From an uncultured Bacteroidota bacterium (GTDB taxonomy: Bacteria; Bacteroidota; Bacteroidia; Flavobacteriales; Flavobacteriaceae), in NCBI GenBank assembly GCA_902629505.1, contig CACORF010000001.1, forward strand, positions 62,001-126,000: a stretch of DNA of 64,000 nucleotides. The letters are read 5' to 3'. The notes beneath the pieces were generated by a model, which was not told the DNA's origin, made no database searches, and worked only from the letters and a program-made list of their open reading frames with translations. Made by a program: the position numbers and the translations under genes. Below are positions 30,497 to 41,932 of this stretch, in pieces; the first letter of the stretch is position 1, and each line of letters starts with the position of its first letter.

Positions 30497-32284
30497 ATGG
30501 AACAAAATAAATTTGATCCTATACAGTTTGTTGGTTTTTTGCTAATATCAGCAATTTTAATGTTTTGGTTTTATGATAATCAATCCACTATGATTGAAAA
30601 TCAACAAATGAGTGAAGCTGAAAATTTAGTTGAAGAAACATATGAAAATTCAATTCAAACCGAAAATTCTAGTTCTAATAATTTAAAAATTGATCAAAGA
30701 TTTGAGGAGGAAATTATTAGTCTCGAAAATGAAAATATTTTATTTGAAATTAGCACAGCTGGCGCAGAAATAAACAAAATATTGCTTAAAAATTTCTCAA
30801 ATTATGATGAAGAGCCACTCTTTCTTGTCAATGATAATAAAGCTATTTTTAGCTATAATATTCCTGTAGGTAGAAATTCTGTAATTAATTCTGCTGATTT
30901 AAATTATACATACCAAATTATTAATCCTGGATCAGAAGTTATATTAACTGCTGCTATTGACGAGCAGAGATCATTGGACCTAACATTTAAATTACAAAAA
31001 GAATCAAGAATTGTTGATTTTGATATTAAGTTAAATGACTCAAATAGATCTAATAATTATAACAATATTGAGTTAGTGTGGGGTAGAGATTCTTTCAGAA
31101 ATTCAAAGAGTATTGATTATGAAAACAGATATACTGCACTTGCTTATGGATTTGAAGAAAAAAAAGATTCTTATTTATCTGCTGCGGGATCATCTAATAA
31201 AAATATAAATAATGTAAACTGGATTTCTTTTAGAGAACATTTTTTTAGTTCTATACTTATTTTAAAAAATGAAGTTAACGATGTAGAAATAAGCTCCGAA
31301 AATTTAGCAAGTAATGAAACTTTAGATAATAAATTTACAAAGAGATTCCTTGCTAATGTTCCACTAAGTCTTGATTCAGATTTTAGTCAAAGCTTTAGCA
31401 TGTATTTTGGTCCTACGGATTATGAGACTTTAAGGGCATATAATTTAAATCTTGAAAATTCAGTTCAAATTGGTTGGGGAATTTTTGGTTGGTTAAATAG
31501 ATTCATCTTCTTTCCTCTTTTTTCAATTCTTACAAATTATTTTTCATATGGATTATCAATAATCTTAATGACAATAATTGTAAAAGTAGCAATAGCACCT
31601 TTGACATATAAATCATATGAATCTCAAGTAAAAATGAGAGTTTTAAAACCTGAACTTGAAGTTATTAATGAAAAATTTAAAGATGATCCAATGAAGAAGC
31701 AGCAAGAAACTATGAATCTTTATACTAGATCTGGAGCTAATCCAATGTCTGGATGTTTACCTGCATTGCTTCAAATGCCGATATTTTTTGCACTTTTTGT
31801 ATTTTTTCCTGCAGCATTTAGCTTAAGAGGTAAAAGTTTTTTATGGGCAGATGATCTTTCTTCATATGATTCTATTCTCGATTTTGGTTTTTACATTCCT
31901 CTTTATGGTGACCATATTAGTCTTTTTCCAATTTTAGCATCTATTGCAATTTTCTTCTACACAAAAATGACTACTGGTCAACAAATGATGCCAGCATCTC
32001 AAACAGGAGGAGTCAACATGAAAGTGATAATGTATATGATGCCAATAATGATGTTATTTTTCTTTAATAATTATGCAAGTGGATTAAGTTTATATTACTT
32101 TATCTCGAACATACTTACGATTGTATTAATGTTAGTTATTAAAAATTTTATTATCGATGATACTAAAATATTAACACAAATTGAGGAAAATAAAAAGAAA
32201 CCACTTAAAGTAGGTGGTTTCAGAGCTAGACTTCAAAAAGCTCTAGAGGAAGCTGAGAAACAAAAGAAAAGAAGAGAACAATAA
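30497..32284 (+). CDS. yidC: Membrane protein insertase YidC
   Basis: Inserts and folds inner-membrane proteins, with or without SecYEG. 595 residues: an N-terminal membrane anchor at about 10-27, a large periplasmic domain at about 60-330, and the conserved five-helix insertase core at about 345-560 (FFPLFSILTNYFSYGLSII, GANPMSGCLPALLQMPIFFALF, VIMYMMPIMMLFFFNNYASG). The tail is Lys/Arg-rich (EEAEKQKKRREQ), as in other Bacteroidota, where it may contact the ribosome. Adjacent to pyrG (2 bp) and mnmA (6 bp) in one operon. Confidence 0.96.
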   Translation: MEQNKFDPIQFVGFLLISAILMFWFYDNQSTMIENQQMSEAENLVEETYENSIQTENSSSNNLKIDQRFEEEIISLENENILFEISTAGAEINKILLKNFSNYDEEPLFLVNDNKAIFSYNIPVGRNSVINSADLNYTYQIINPGSEVILTAAIDEQRSLDLTFKLQKESRIVDFDIKLNDSNRSNNYNNIELVWGRDSFRNSKSIDYENRYTALAYGFEEKKDSYLSAAGSSNKNINNVNWISFREHFFSSILILKNEVNDVEISSENLASNETLDNKFTKRFLANVPLSLDSDFSQSFSMYFGPTDYETLRAYNLNLENSVQIGWGIFGWLNRFIFFPLFSILTNYFSYGLSIILMTIIVKVAIAPLTYKSYESQVKMRVLKPELEVINEKFKDDPMKKQQETMNLYTRSGANPMSGCLPALLQMPIFFALFVFFPAAFSLRGKSFLWADDLSSYDSILDFGFYIPLYGDHISLFPILASIAIFFYTKMTTGQQMMPASQTGGVNMKVIMYMMPIMMLFFFNNYASGLSLYYFISNILTIVLMLVIKNFIIDDTKILTQIEENKKKPLKVGGFRARLQKALEEAEKQKKRREQ

Positions 32285-32290
32285 TTTAAA

Positions 32291-33484
32291 ATGAAAAAAG
32301 CTAAAGTTGTTGTTGCCTTGTCTGGAGGTGTTGACTCAAGTGTTGCTGCTTATCTTCTCAAAGATCAAGGATATGATCTAATTGGGTTATTTATGAAAAA
32401 TTGGCATGATGAAAGTGTTACAATATCAGATGAATGCCCATGGTTAGAAGATAGTAATGATGCAATGTTAGTAGCTGAAAAACTGAATATCCCATTTCAG
32501 GTTGTCGACTTAAGTAAAGATTATAAAGAAAAAATAATCGATTATATGTTTGATGAATATTCCAAAGGAAATACACCAAATCCAGATATTTTATGTAACA
32601 GAGAAATAAAATTTGATGTTTTCATGGATATTGCACTTTCTTTAGGTGCAGATTATGTTGCAACTGGACACTACTCTAGTATTAAAATAAATAATGATAA
32701 TAATAATAGTGTTAAATATGAGTTACACTCAGGAAGAGATAACTCTAAAGATCAATCATATTTTTTGTGTCAATTAAATCAAGAACAATTGAGTAAGATA
32801 CTGTTTCCAATTGGTGATTTGATGAAAAATGAAGTAAGAGAAATTGCAAGAAATAATCATTTAGTTACAGCTGAAAAAAAAGATTCTCAAGGTTTATGCT
32901 TTGTTGGAAAGGTCAGCCTACCAGATTTTCTTCAACAAAAACTAAAAAAAAAGACAGGCAATATAATTGAGATCCCCAGTAACTCAAAGCTTTTTGATAA
33001 AAAAATAAATTTTGTTGATGAAAATGACAGGTTATTAAGCTTAACTAACCAAATTGATTATTCATTATCTGATGGAAAAATTATTGGAAAACATGATGGA
33101 GCTCATTATTACACTATAGGTCAGAGAAAAGGTTTGGCTATTGGAGGATATAAAGAGCCATTATTTGTTATCTCAACTAATACTCAGACCAATGAAATAT
33201 TTGTTGGAGAGGGAAAGAATCACCCTGGTCTAAGTAAGAAGGCTTTAAAGGTTAAATTCTCTGAGGTTAACTGGGTAAATGATGATTATAATTTTGAAAA
33301 TATAAGAGATTTAAACCTCAAAGCTAGGATAAGATACAGGCAAAAACTTCAAAAGATTTCTGTATACAAACACCTTGATTATTTATATGTTGAGTTTGAA
33401 GATTTTCAGACTGCTATAACTAAAGGTCAATTCCTTGCTATATATGATAATTCACAATTAATTGCCTCAGGAGTAATCTGTTAA
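32291..33484 (+). CDS. mnmA: tRNA-specific 2-thiouridylase MnmA
   Basis: Thiolates U34 of tRNAs for Glu, Gln and Lys. 397 residues. The ATP-pyrophosphatase P-loop is [14 protein letters not shown] at about 11-24. The two catalytic cysteines are in ILCNREIKF and SQGLCFVGK, and the tRNA-binding TGHYSS motif is present. The C-terminal beta-barrel region follows [17 protein letters not shown]. It ends the pyrG-yidC-mnmA run, and a 103-bp gap with a promoter box separates it from rpsL. Confidence 0.96.
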   Translation: MKKAKVVVALSGGVDSSVAAYLLKDQGYDLIGLFMKNWHDESVTISDECPWLEDSNDAMLVAEKLNIPFQVVDLSKDYKEKIIDYMFDEYSKGNTPNPDILCNREIKFDVFMDIALSLGADYVATGHYSSIKINNDNNNSVKYELHSGRDNSKDQSYFLCQLNQEQLSKILFPIGDLMKNEVREIARNNHLVTAEKKDSQGLCFVGKVSLPDFLQQKLKKKTGNIIEIPSNSKLFDKKINFVDENDRLLSLTNQIDYSLSDGKIIGKHDGAHYYTIGQRKGLAIGGYKEPLFVISTNTQTNEIFVGEGKNHPGLSKKALKVKFSEVNWVNDDYNFENIRDLNLKARIRYRQKLQKISVYKHLDYLYVEFEDFQTAITKGQFLAIYDNSQLIASGVIC

Positions 33485-33548
33485 GATTTTTAACTGTTTT
33501 TTTTTAAAAAAACATGCAATTATACATACAATAACCAAAAAAAAATTT

Positions 33549-33556
33549 TAAATTTG
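33549..33556 (+). promoter_or_regulatory. TAnnTTTG -7 box before rpsL
   Basis: TAAATTTG followed by CACG, in the 103-bp gap after mnmA, 32 bp before the rpsL ATG. It is the only promoter-like box seen for the whole 32-gene ribosomal run. Confidence 0.7.
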
Positions 33557-33587
33557 CACGCCTTAATAAGGATTTAATAATTATTGT

Positions 33588-33962
33588 ATGCCAACAATAT
33601 CGCAATTAGTAAGAAAAGGTAGGACTTCTTCAACCAAGAAGAGTAAGTCTGTTGCTCTAAATAAATCACCTCAAAAAAGAGGAGTTTGTACCAGGGTTTA
33701 CACCACTACTCCAAAGAAGCCAAATTCAGCAATGAGAAAGGTTGCAAGGGTAAGACTAACTAACGGAAAAGAGGTTAATGCATACATTCCAGGGGAGGGT
33801 CACAATCTCCAAGAACATTCTATCGTTTTAGTTAGAGGTGGAAGAGTTAAAGATTTACCTGGTGTTAGATACCATATTGTAAGAGGGGCGCTTGACACAG
33901 CTGGTGTAGAAGGGAGACTTCAACGAAGATCCAAGTATGGAGGAAAAAAACCAAAAAAATAA
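33588..33962 (+). CDS. rpsL: 30S ribosomal protein S12
   Basis: Ribosomal protein uS12, 124 residues, decoding-site protein. The streptomycin-relevant lysine in [12 protein letters not shown] and the KDLPGVRYH loop are wild-type-like. First gene of the 32-gene ribosomal run; a TAAATTTGCACG promoter element ends 31 bp before the ATG. Confidence 0.98.
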   Translation: MPTISQLVRKGRTSSTKKSKSVALNKSPQKRGVCTRVYTTTPKKPNSAMRKVARVRLTNGKEVNAYIPGEGHNLQEHSIVLVRGGRVKDLPGVRYHIVRGALDTAGVEGRLQRRSKYGGKKPKK

Positions 33963-33970
33963 TTCCCTAA

Positions 33971-34447
33971 ATGAGAAAGAAACAATCCAAAAAAAGAGCT
34001 CTACTCCCTGACCCAAAGTTTAATGATCAACTAGTCACAAGATTTGTTAATAATCTCATGCTTCAGGGTAAAAAATCTACAGCTTTTAAAGTATTTTACG
34101 ATGCAATCGATATAGTAGAAAGTAAGAAAGATAACGATGAGAAAACTTCATTAGAACTATGGAAAGATGCTCTTTCTAATGTTATGCCTCATGTAGAGGT
34201 AAGAAGTAGAAGAGTTGGGGGTGCTACTTTTCAAATACCAACCCCAATTAGACCAGATAGAAAAATTTCAATTGCAATGAAGTGGTTGATTTCTTCCTCA
34301 AGAAAAAGAAATGAAAAGTCCATGGCAGTCAAATTAGCTCAAGAGATACTTGCTGCTTCTAAAGAAGAAGGAGCTGCTGTTAAAAAAAGAGTCGATACTC
34401 ACAAAATGGCTGAAGCAAACAAAGCATTTTCACACTTTAGATTTTAA
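33971..34447 (+). CDS. rpsG: 30S ribosomal protein S7
   Basis: Ribosomal protein uS7, 158 residues, which nucleates assembly of the 30S head. Seen: [20 protein letters not shown] (N-terminal arm), [11 protein letters not shown] and [20 protein letters not shown]. Eight bases after rpsL and nine before fusA, the str-operon order. Confidence 0.98.
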   Translation: MRKKQSKKRALLPDPKFNDQLVTRFVNNLMLQGKKSTAFKVFYDAIDIVESKKDNDEKTSLELWKDALSNVMPHVEVRSRRVGGATFQIPTPIRPDRKISIAMKWLISSSRKRNEKSMAVKLAQEILAASKEEGAAVKKRVDTHKMAEANKAFSHFRF

Positions 34448-34456
34448 CGTTCAATT

Positions 34457-36586
34457 ATGTCAAGAGATTTAAAATTTACAAGAAATATTGGTATTGCTGC
34501 TCATATTGATGTAGGTAAGACTACCACTACTGAGAGAATTTTGTTTTATACAGGAGTTAGTCACAAAATTGGAGAGGTTCATGATGGTGCTGCTACTATG
34601 GATTGGATGGAGCAAGAACAAGAAAGAGGTATTACAATTACTTCTGCTGCAACTACATGTAATTGGAATTTTCCTACTAATCAAGGAAAAACAGTTGATG
34701 AAACCAAGGCTTACCATTTTAATATCATTGATACTCCGGGGCACGTTGATTTTACAGTAGAGGTTAATAGATCACTAAGAGTCCTTGATGGACTTGTTTT
34801 TTTATTTTCAGCTGTAGATGGTGTTGAACCTCAATCTGAAACTAACTGGAGACTTGCTGATAATTATAAAGTTCCTAGAATAGGTTTTGTGAATAAGATG
34901 GATAGACAAGGTTCTAATTTCTTAGGTGTATGTAATCAAGTTATAGAAAAGCTTGGTTCTAAGGCTGTTCCAATTGTTCTTAATATCGGAGATGAAGAGG
35001 ATTTCAAAGGTATTGTTGATTTAGTTAAAAATCAAGCAATTGTGTGGCATGATGACAATTTTGGATCCACATTTGATGTTGTGGATATTCCAGATGACTT
35101 AAAAGATGAGGCTGAAAGACTCCGTGGAGAGTTGATTGAAGCTGTAGCTGAGTACGACGAAAATCTGCTAGAAAAGTATTTTGATGATCCTGATTCGATA
35201 ACCGAAGATGAAGTTCACAATGCTTTAAGAGCTGCAACTCAGGATATTAGCATTATTCCAATGATTTGTGGGTCTGCATTTAAAAACAAAGGTGTTCAAT
35301 TTTTATTAGACGCAGTATGTAGATACTTACCATCCCCAGAGGACAAAGATGCTATTATTGGTACTAAACCAAATTCTGAAGATGAGATTTCAAGACTTCC
35401 AAAAGTTTCTGAGCCTTTTTCAGCACTTGCCTTTAAAATTGCTACAGATCCTTATGTTGGAAGACTTGCTTTTTTTAGAGTTTATTCTGGTAGATTAGAT
35501 GCTGGATCATATGTGCTAAATAATAGATCAGATAATAGAGAAAGAATTTCTAGGATTTATCAGATGCACTCAAATAAGCAAAATGCAATTGATTACATTG
35601 AAGCTGGTGATATTGGTGCTGCTGTTGGATTTAAAGACATAAAAACTGGAGATACTTTATCTTCTGAGAAGCACCCAATAGTTCTTGAAAGTATGGTATT
35701 TCCTGACCCAGTGATTGGTGTAGCGGTTGAACCAAAAACAAAAGCTGATGTTGACAAACTAGGAATGGCTTTGGGAAAACTAGCTGAAGAGGATCCTACA
35801 TTTCAAGTTAAAACTGATGAAGCTTCAGGTCAAACTGTTATATCGGGCATGGGGGAACTTCACCTTGATATTATTGTAGATAGGTTAAGAAGAGAATTTA
35901 AAGTTGAAGTTAATCAAGGTCAACCTCAAGTTGAGTACAAAGAATCACTTACTCAGTCTGCCGATCATAGAGAAACCTACAAAAAACAAACTGGTGGTAG
36001 AGGTAAATTTGCAGATATTGTATTTACAATCGAACCAGGAGAAAAAGGAAAGTCTGGTCTTGAGTTTGTAAATCTTATTAAAGGTGGAAATATTCCTAGA
36101 GAATATATTCCATCTGTTGAAAAAGGCTTCAAAGATTCAATGAAAAATGGTCCGTTAGCAGGTTTTGAAGTTGATTCAATGAAAGTAACTCTTAAGGATG
36201 GTTCATTCCACCCTGTTGACTCAGACTCTTTATCATTTGAGTTAGCAGCAAAACTTGCATTCAAAACTGCAGCAAAAGCAGCAAAAGCTGTAATTATGGA
36301 ACCAATAATGAATCTAGAGGTTATAACTCCTGAAGAAAATATGGGTGATATAGTTGGTGATCTTAATAGAAGGAGAGGTCAAGTTAACTCTATGGATGAT
36401 AGAGCAGGAGCAAAAGTTGTAAAAGGTGAAGTTCCATTATCTGAAATGTTCGGATATGTTACTTCTTTAAGGACACTTTCATCTGGTAGAGCTACATCAA
36501 CAATGGAATTTTCTCATTATGCAGAAACTCCAAGTAATATATCAGAAACTGTTATTTCTGAAGTCAAAGGAAACACAGTAGAGTAA
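34457..36586 (+). CDS. fusA: Elongation factor G
   Basis: Translocation GTPase, 709 residues. P-loop [14 protein letters not shown] (Val where many EF-Gs have Ala), switch [22 protein letters not shown] and NKMDRQGSN mark the G domain; domains II-V follow, with domain IV ([22 protein letters not shown]) intact. No tuf gene follows; in this lineage EF-Tu is encoded elsewhere. Confidence 0.98.
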   Translation: MSRDLKFTRNIGIAAHIDVGKTTTTERILFYTGVSHKIGEVHDGAATMDWMEQEQERGITITSAATTCNWNFPTNQGKTVDETKAYHFNIIDTPGHVDFTVEVNRSLRVLDGLVFLFSAVDGVEPQSETNWRLADNYKVPRIGFVNKMDRQGSNFLGVCNQVIEKLGSKAVPIVLNIGDEEDFKGIVDLVKNQAIVWHDDNFGSTFDVVDIPDDLKDEAERLRGELIEAVAEYDENLLEKYFDDPDSITEDEVHNALRAATQDISIIPMICGSAFKNKGVQFLLDAVCRYLPSPEDKDAIIGTKPNSEDEISRLPKVSEPFSALAFKIATDPYVGRLAFFRVYSGRLDAGSYVLNNRSDNRERISRIYQMHSNKQNAIDYIEAGDIGAAVGFKDIKTGDTLSSEKHPIVLESMVFPDPVIGVAVEPKTKADVDKLGMALGKLAEEDPTFQVKTDEASGQTVISGMGELHLDIIVDRLRREFKVEVNQGQPQVEYKESLTQSADHRETYKKQTGGRGKFADIVFTIEPGEKGKSGLEFVNLIKGGNIPREYIPSVEKGFKDSMKNGPLAGFEVDSMKVTLKDGSFHPVDSDSLSFELAAKLAFKTAAKAAKAVIMEPIMNLEVITPEENMGDIVGDLNRRRGQVNSMDDRAGAKVVKGEVPLSEMFGYVTSLRTLSSGRATSTMEFSHYAETPSNISETVISEVKGNTVE

Positions 36587-36596
36587 ATTAAAAGAT

Positions 36597-36902
36597 ATGA
36601 GTCAGAAAATTAGAATAAAATTAAAATCTTATGATTACAACTTAGTTGATAAGTCAGCTGATAAGATTGTAAAAACGGTTAAGAATACTGGAGCAATTGT
36701 TACGGGCCCTATTCCATTGCCAACTCATAAAAAGATTTTTACTGTTCTAAGATCACCTCATGTTAATAAAAAATCTAGAGAGCAATTTAAATTATGCTCT
36801 TACAAGAGGTTGTTAGATATATATAGTTCATCTTCTAAAACTGTTGATGCACTAATGAAATTAGAACTTCCAAGTGGAGTTGAAGTTGAAATTAAAGTAT
36901 AA
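36597..36902 (+). CDS. rpsJ: 30S ribosomal protein S10
   Basis: Ribosomal protein uS10, 101 residues ([43 protein letters not shown]). It also serves as NusE in antitermination in other bacteria. It opens the S10 cluster but lies only 10 bp after fusA with no promoter box, so str and S10 are joined here. Confidence 0.98.
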   Translation: MSQKIRIKLKSYDYNLVDKSADKIVKTVKNTGAIVTGPIPLPTHKKIFTVLRSPHVNKKSREQFKLCSYKRLLDIYSSSSKTVDALMKLELPSGVEVEIKV

Positions 36903-36907
36903 ATATT

Positions 36908-37522
36908 ATGTCGGGTATTATTGGTAAAAAAGTTGGAATGACAAGTATCTACGATGAAAGTGGAAAGAATATACCCTGTACTATACTTCAAGCTGGTCCC
37001 TGTACTATTACCCAAATAAAAACTGAGGACAAAGATGGATATTCATCTTTCCAGCTTGGATTTGATGAAAAGATAAAGAATACTACTAAATCATATGAAG
37101 GCCAATTCAAGAAAAGTAAATCCAAACCAATGAATAAATTGGTTGAATTTAAAGGTTTTGAAGGTGATCTTAAACTTGGTGATAAAATTACCGTCGATCA
37201 CTTTGTTGAAGGAGAATATGTTGATGTTTCGGGTTTTACCAAAGGTAAAGGATTCCAAGGTGTTGTAAAGAGACATGGATTTGCTGGTGTTGGAGATTCG
37301 ACTCACGGTCAGCACAACAGATTAAGAGCTCCTGGTTCAATTGGTGCTGGTTCAAGCCCATCAAGGGTTTTTAAGGGTATGAGAATGGCTGGTCAGACCG
37401 GAAATTCAAAGGTAAAAGTTCTTAACCTAAAAGTTGTAAAGGTTATGTCTGAAGATAATATTTTAATTGTGAGAGGGAGTGTACCAGGTCATAATAATTC
37501 ATATATAATTGTTCAAAAGTAA
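36908..37522 (+). CDS. rplC: 50S ribosomal protein L3
   Basis: Ribosomal protein uL3, 204 residues ([52 protein letters not shown]). The central loop that reaches the peptidyl-transferase centre is present. The last base of its TAA is the A of the rplD ATG. Confidence 0.98.
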   Translation: MSGIIGKKVGMTSIYDESGKNIPCTILQAGPCTITQIKTEDKDGYSSFQLGFDEKIKNTTKSYEGQFKKSKSKPMNKLVEFKGFEGDLKLGDKITVDHFVEGEYVDVSGFTKGKGFQGVVKRHGFAGVGDSTHGQHNRLRAPGSIGAGSSPSRVFKGMRMAGQTGNSKVKVLNLKVVKVMSEDNILIVRGSVPGHNNSYIIVQK

Positions 37523-38148
37523 TGGAGCTTAAAGTACATAATATAAAAGGTAAAGAAACTGACAAGAAGGTCAAATTAAATAAATCAATCTTTGGAATTG
37601 AACCTAACGACCATGCAATTTATCTTGATGTTAAGCAATACCTTGCAAATAACAGAAAAGGTCTTCACAAGACAAAAGAAAGAGCTGAAATTGCAGGTAG
37701 TACTAGAAAAATTAAAAAGCAAAAAGGTACAGGAACTGCTAGAGCTGGTAGTATTAAAAACCCATTATTTAGAGGTGGTGGAAGAGTATTTGGACCAAGA
37801 CCAAGATCATATGATCAGAAGGTAAATAAAAAAGTAAAAAAATTAGCAAGAAAGTCCGCTCTTGCCTATAAACTAAAAAACAAAGAAGTTTTAATTTTAG
37901 AAGATTTTAAATTTCCAAGCCCAAAAACTTCAGATTACCTAAAAATTATAAAGGCTTTTGGCTTAGAAACTAAAAAGACTTTATTAGTAACTAGTGAAAC
38001 AAATAGTAACATTTATTTGTCTTCACGTAATTTAAAAAATTCAAAAGTTATAATTAACTCAGAATTAAACACTTATGAGATTACAGATGCTAACAACATC
38101 CTAATTTTAGAGAGTGCGGTTGAAGGAATTGAAACAACCCTGAAATAA
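37522..38148 (+). CDS. rplD: 50S ribosomal protein L4
   Basis: Ribosomal protein uL4, 208 residues. The extended loop lining the exit tunnel is visible (KIKKQKGTGTARAGS, FRGGGRVFGPRPRSY). In E. coli L4 represses its own operon; no matching leader structure is evident here because the preceding gap is absent. It overlaps rplC by 1 bp. Confidence 0.98.
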   Translation: MELKVHNIKGKETDKKVKLNKSIFGIEPNDHAIYLDVKQYLANNRKGLHKTKERAEIAGSTRKIKKQKGTGTARAGSIKNPLFRGGGRVFGPRPRSYDQKVNKKVKKLARKSALAYKLKNKEVLILEDFKFPSPKTSDYLKIIKAFGLETKKTLLVTSETNSNIYLSSRNLKNSKVIINSELNTYEITDANNILILESAVEGIETTLK

Positions 38149-38156
38149 ATTAGATC

Positions 38157-38447
38157 ATGGAAATACTTATAAAACCAATATTAACAGAGAAAGCAACAAA
38201 TGAAAGCGAATTGAGAAATTCATACACATTCATTGTTTCTAAATCTGCAAATAAGGTTGAAATTAAAAAGGCAGTTGAGGCTTCATATGGAGTTTCAGTT
38301 GAAAAAGTTAGAACCATGATTTATGGAGCAGAAACTAGAACTAGGTATACTAAGCGTGGTATTCAGAATAGTAAAAAAGGTTCATACAAAAAAGCAATTG
38401 TTAAAGTATCAGAAGGAGATAGGATCGACTTCTTTGCAAATCTATAA
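38157..38447 (+). CDS. rplW: 50S ribosomal protein L23
   Basis: Ribosomal protein uL23, 96 residues ([42 protein letters not shown]). It lies at the tunnel exit and forms a docking site for trigger factor and SRP in other bacteria. Eight bases after rplD, two before rplB. Confidence 0.97.
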   Translation: MEILIKPILTEKATNESELRNSYTFIVSKSANKVEIKKAVEASYGVSVEKVRTMIYGAETRTRYTKRGIQNSKKGSYKKAIVKVSEGDRIDFFANL

Positions 38448-38449
38448 TT

Positions 38450-39274
38450 ATGCCAGTAAGAAAATTAAAACCAGTTACACCGTCTCAAAGATTTAGAGTT
38501 GTTAACGGATTCGATGCCATAACAACTGATAAGCCTGAAAAGTCATTATTAATTACTAAGAAAAGAACTGGTGGTAGAAACAACCATGGTAAAATGACTA
38601 GTAAATATAGAGGAGGTGGTCACAAGAGAAGATATAGAGTTATTGATTTCAAGAGAGATAAGTTTGACATTGTTGCTGAAGTAAAATCAATTGAATATGA
38701 CCCATACAGAACAGCATTTATCTCTTTAGTTGAATATAAAGATGGTGAAAAGAGATACATTATAGCTCAAAATGGGCTTAAAGTAGGACAAACTGTTTTA
38801 TCTGGTGAATCAGCTACTCCTGAAATTGGAAATTCTATGCCTGTAAATAATATTCCTTTAGGTACTATCATTTCATGTATTGAATTAAATCCTGGAAAAG
38901 GTGCTAGTATTTCAAGAAGTGCAGGATCATTTGCACAATTAATGGCAAAAGAAGGTAGGTATGTAACAATAAAACTTCCTTCAGGTGAAACAAGGATGAT
39001 CTTAAATACATGTTATGCAACTATTGGTGCTGTTTCTAATTCAGACAACCAACTTATATCTTCAGGAAAAGCTGGAAGAAAAAGATGGTTAGGAAGAAGA
39101 CCAAGGACAAGACCAGTAGCTATGAACCCCGTTGATCACCCTATGGGAGGTGGAGAAGGAAAAGCTTCTGGGGGTCACCCAAGATCTAAAAAAGGAATAC
39201 CTGCTAAAGGTTACAGAACTAGATCAAAGAAGAAAGCATCGTCTAAGTTTATTATAGAAAGAAGAAAAAAATAA
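38450..39274 (+). CDS. rplB: 50S ribosomal protein L2
   Basis: Ribosomal protein uL2, 274 residues. The C-terminal loop near the peptidyl-transferase centre is intact ([21 protein letters not shown]), including the conserved His, and the N-terminal [20 protein letters not shown] is typical. rpsS follows after 6 bp. Confidence 0.98.
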   Translation: MPVRKLKPVTPSQRFRVVNGFDAITTDKPEKSLLITKKRTGGRNNHGKMTSKYRGGGHKRRYRVIDFKRDKFDIVAEVKSIEYDPYRTAFISLVEYKDGEKRYIIAQNGLKVGQTVLSGESATPEIGNSMPVNNIPLGTIISCIELNPGKGASISRSAGSFAQLMAKEGRYVTIKLPSGETRMILNTCYATIGAVSNSDNQLISSGKAGRKRWLGRRPRTRPVAMNPVDHPMGGGEGKASGGHPRSKKGIPAKGYRTRSKKKASSKFIIERRKK

Positions 39275-39280
39275 AAAGTA

Positions 39281-39547
39281 ATGTCGAGATCACTAAAAAA
39301 AGGACCATATGTTCATTTAAGCCTGCTAAAGAAGGTTAATAAAAATATCGAGGATAATAAGAAGACCGTTATTAAAACGTGGTCTAGATCATCAATGATT
39401 ATTCCTGACTTTGTCGGACAAACTATTGCAGTTCACAATGGTAAACAATTTATACCTGTTTATATAACTGAAAATATGGTTGGTCATAAACTTGGAGAAT
39501 TTTCTCCTACAAGATCATTTAGAGGTCATACAGGTAATAAAAGATAA
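39281..39547 (+). CDS. rpsS: 30S ribosomal protein S19
   Basis: Ribosomal protein uS19, 88 residues ([56 protein letters not shown]). 30S head protein partnering S13. An 18-bp gap follows before rplV. Confidence 0.98.
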   Translation: MSRSLKKGPYVHLSLLKKVNKNIEDNKKTVIKTWSRSSMIIPDFVGQTIAVHNGKQFIPVYITENMVGHKLGEFSPTRSFRGHTGNKR

Positions 39548-39565
39548 ATAATATTGATTTAAACA

Positions 39566-39967
39566 ATGGGTTCAAGAAAAAGAAATAGTGCAGAAAAGAT
39601 TAAAGAGGCAAAGAAGGACTTAGCTTTTGCTAAGCTTAATAATTGCCCTACTTCTCCTAGGAAGATGCGCCTTGTTGCAGATCAAATTAGAGGTGAAGAT
39701 ATTTCAAGTGCATTATCAATATTAAAGTTTAGCCCTAAAGAAGCCTCAAAAAGATTAGAAAAACTTTTAGTCTCTGCGATTTCAAATTGGCAATCTAAAA
39801 ATGAAAATGCAAATCTTGACTCAGCTCAACTTTTTGTAAAGGAGATTAGAGTTGATAGCGGAAGTATGCTAAAGAGAATAAGAACAGCGCCTCAGGGTAG
39901 AGCTCACAGAATTAGAAAGAGATCTAATCACGTTACATTAGTTCTTTCATCAAAAACAATAACATAA
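39566..39967 (+). CDS. rplV: 50S ribosomal protein L22
   Basis: Ribosomal protein uL22, 133 residues. The start ([17 protein letters not shown]) includes the basic N-terminal extension common in Flavobacteriia. The core reads [18 protein letters not shown] and the tunnel hairpin [20 protein letters not shown]. Its stop abuts the rpsC ATG. Confidence 0.97.
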   Translation: MGSRKRNSAEKIKEAKKDLAFAKLNNCPTSPRKMRLVADQIRGEDISSALSILKFSPKEASKRLEKLLVSAISNWQSKNENANLDSAQLFVKEIRVDSGSMLKRIRTAPQGRAHRIRKRSNHVTLVLSSKTIT

Positions 39968-40678
39968 ATGGGACAGAAGACAAATCCGATAGGAAATAGA
40001 TTAGGAATTATCAGAGGTTGGGACTCCAATTGGTGGGGTGGTAGAGACTATGGAGATAAGATAGCAGAAGATGATAAAATTAGAAAATACATTTATGCAA
40101 GGCTTTCTCGAGCAAGTGTTTCAAGTATAATAATTGAGAGGACTCTTAAATTAATAATTATAACTATAACTACTGCAAGACCAGGTATCATAATTGGTAA
40201 AGCAGGATCAGAAGTTGATAAATTAAAGGAAGAATTAAAAAAGATAACATCGAAAGATGTGCAACTTAATATTTTTGAAATTAAGCGTCCAGAATTAGAT
40301 GCTTTTCTAGTTGGTAATAGTATAGCAAGACAGATTGAAAATAGAATTTCTTTTAGAAGAGCTATAAAAATGGCCATTGCTGCTGCAATGAGAATGAATG
40401 CAGAAGGTATTAAAATTCAAATATCTGGGAGACTTAATGGTGCTGAAATGGCTAGGTCTGAGTCATACAAAGAAGGTAGAATACCACTATCTACATTTAG
40501 AGCTGATATTGATTATGCAATTGTCGAAGCCCATACAACTTATGGTAGACTTGGTATTAAAGTTTGGATTATGAAGGGGGAGGTTTATGGAAAAAGAGAA
40601 TTATCTCCATTAACTGGGATGAAAAAGTCTTCTAATAGTTCTAAAAAAAATAACAGACCAAGAGACAGAAAAAATTAA
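39968..40678 (+). CDS. rpsC: 30S ribosomal protein S3
   Basis: Ribosomal protein uS3, 236 residues. KH domain with [21 protein letters not shown], then [19 protein letters not shown] and the conserved [12 protein letters not shown] short Lys/Ser/Asn-rich tail ends the protein. Rim of the mRNA entry channel. rplP follows after 7 bp. Confidence 0.98.
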   Translation: MGQKTNPIGNRLGIIRGWDSNWWGGRDYGDKIAEDDKIRKYIYARLSRASVSSIIIERTLKLIIITITTARPGIIIGKAGSEVDKLKEELKKITSKDVQLNIFEIKRPELDAFLVGNSIARQIENRISFRRAIKMAIAAAMRMNAEGIKIQISGRLNGAEMARSESYKEGRIPLSTFRADIDYAIVEAHTTYGRLGIKVWIMKGEVYGKRELSPLTGMKKSSNSSKKNNRPRDRKN

Positions 40679-40685
40679 ATAAAAA

Positions 40686-41117
40686 ATGTTACAACCGAAG
40701 AGGACTAAATATAGAAAGACACAAAAGGGCCGAATGAAAGGTCTTTCTCAACGTGGACACAGATTATCTAATGGGATGTTTGGTATAAAATCTTTAGAAT
40801 CCAAATTTATTACCTCTAGACAAATTGAAGCTGCTAGGATTGCTGCTACAAGATACATGAAGAGAGAGGGTCAACTATGGATAAAGATATTTCCGGATAA
40901 ACCCATAACCAAAAAACCTTTAGAGGTTAGAATGGGTAAAGGTAAAGGTGCACCTGAGTATTTTGTTGCTGTTGTTAAACCTGGGAGAGTTCTTTTTGAA
41001 GTCTCTGGTGTCCCATTAGCTGTTGCTAAAGAGGCACTTAGACTAGCTGCTCAAAAGCTACCTGTAACAACAAAATTTATTATTGCAAGAGATTTTAAAG
41101 GATATTATGAAAATTAG
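40686..41117 (+). CDS. rplP: 50S ribosomal protein L16
   Basis: Ribosomal protein uL16, 143 residues ([39 protein letters not shown]). It shapes the A-site tRNA and peptidyl-transferase region. The last 11 bases overlap the start of rpmC in another frame. Confidence 0.98.
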   Translation: MLQPKRTKYRKTQKGRMKGLSQRGHRLSNGMFGIKSLESKFITSRQIEAARIAATRYMKREGQLWIKIFPDKPITKKPLEVRMGKGKGAPEYFVAVVKPGRVLFEVSGVPLAVAKEALRLAAQKLPVTTKFIIARDFKGYYEN

Positions 41118-41298
41118 TGAAATTAGAAATATGACAATTGACGAGTTAAATGAAAAATTAACTGATACTTCAAAAAAGTTATCGCAGTTAAAATTCAATA
41201 ATTCTGTTCAAACAATTGAGAATCCTCTTGAAATTAAAAATTTGAGAAGACAGCTAGCAAAATTAAAAACAATATTAAACGAGAAAAAACAAGATTAA
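41107..41298 (+). CDS. rpmC: 50S ribosomal protein L29
   Basis: Ribosomal protein uL29, 63 residues from ATG 41107 ([18 protein letters not shown]). The frame is open further upstream from 41083, but that extension lies inside rplP and the family starts with this KISEIR segment. Two-helix protein at the tunnel exit; overlaps rplP by 11 bp and rpsQ by 1 bp. Confidence 0.95.
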   Translation: MKISEIRNMTIDELNEKLTDTSKKLSQLKFNNSVQTIENPLEIKNLRRQLAKLKTILNEKKQD

Positions 41299-41555
41299 TG
41301 GCAACAAGAAGTTTAAGAAAAGAAAGAATAGGAATAGTATCATCTGATAAAATGGAAAAATCTGTTGTTGTATCAGAAGTTAAAAAGGTTAAGCATCCTG
41401 TTTACGGAAAATTTGTTTTAAAAACAAAGAAATATGTAGCCCATGATGAAAAAAATGATTGTAATGAAGGAGATACAGTGAAGATTATGGAGACTAGGCC
41501 TATGAGTAAGACTAAAAAGTGGAGAATTGTAGAAATAATAGAAAGAGCAAAATAA
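41298..41555 (+). CDS. rpsQ: 30S ribosomal protein S17
   Basis: Ribosomal protein uS17, 85 residues ([46 protein letters not shown] in part). OB-fold 16S rRNA binder. The A of its ATG is the last base of the rpmC stop. Confidence 0.98.
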   Translation: MATRSLRKERIGIVSSDKMEKSVVVSEVKKVKHPVYGKFVLKTKKYVAHDEKNDCNEGDTVKIMETRPMSKTKKWRIVEIIERAK

Positions 41556-41556
41556 A

Positions 41557-41925
41557 ATGGTACAAGCAGAATCAAGACTTAAGGTAGCAGATAATACAGG
41601 AGCAAAAGAGGTTCTCACTATACGTGTGTTGGGCGGTACTAAAAGAAGATATGCAAGACTAGGAGACAAAATTGTTGTAACTGTTAAAGATGCTACACCT
41701 AATGGTACAGTAAAAAAAGGTCAAGTTTCTCTTGCTGTAGTTGTTAGAACAAAAAAAGAGGTTAGAAGAAATGATGGATCTTATATTAGATTTGATGAGA
41801 ATGCTTGTGTACTGCTTGCTCAAACTGGAGAAATGAGAGGAACTAGGGTTTTTGGTCCAGTTGCAAGAGAGTTGAGAGATAAACAGTTTATGAAAATTGT
41901 TTCATTAGCACCTGAGGTTTTATAA
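41557..41925 (+). CDS. rplN: 50S ribosomal protein L14
   Basis: Ribosomal protein uL14, 122 residues ([56 protein letters not shown]). Forms bridge B8 to the 30S subunit. One base after rpsQ. Confidence 0.98.
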   Translation: MVQAESRLKVADNTGAKEVLTIRVLGGTKRRYARLGDKIVVTVKDATPNGTVKKGQVSLAVVVRTKKEVRRNDGSYIRFDENACVLLAQTGEMRGTRVFGPVARELRDKQFMKIVSLAPEVL

Positions 41926-41932
41926 TAAAGAA

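Noticed and set aside
33485-33548. Terminator after mnmA
   Set aside because: Only T-run/A-run sequence that could form a weak AT hairpin, with no G+C stem.
41083-41106. Upstream start for rpmC
   Set aside because: It is within rplP; L29 proteins begin at the MKISEIR segment.
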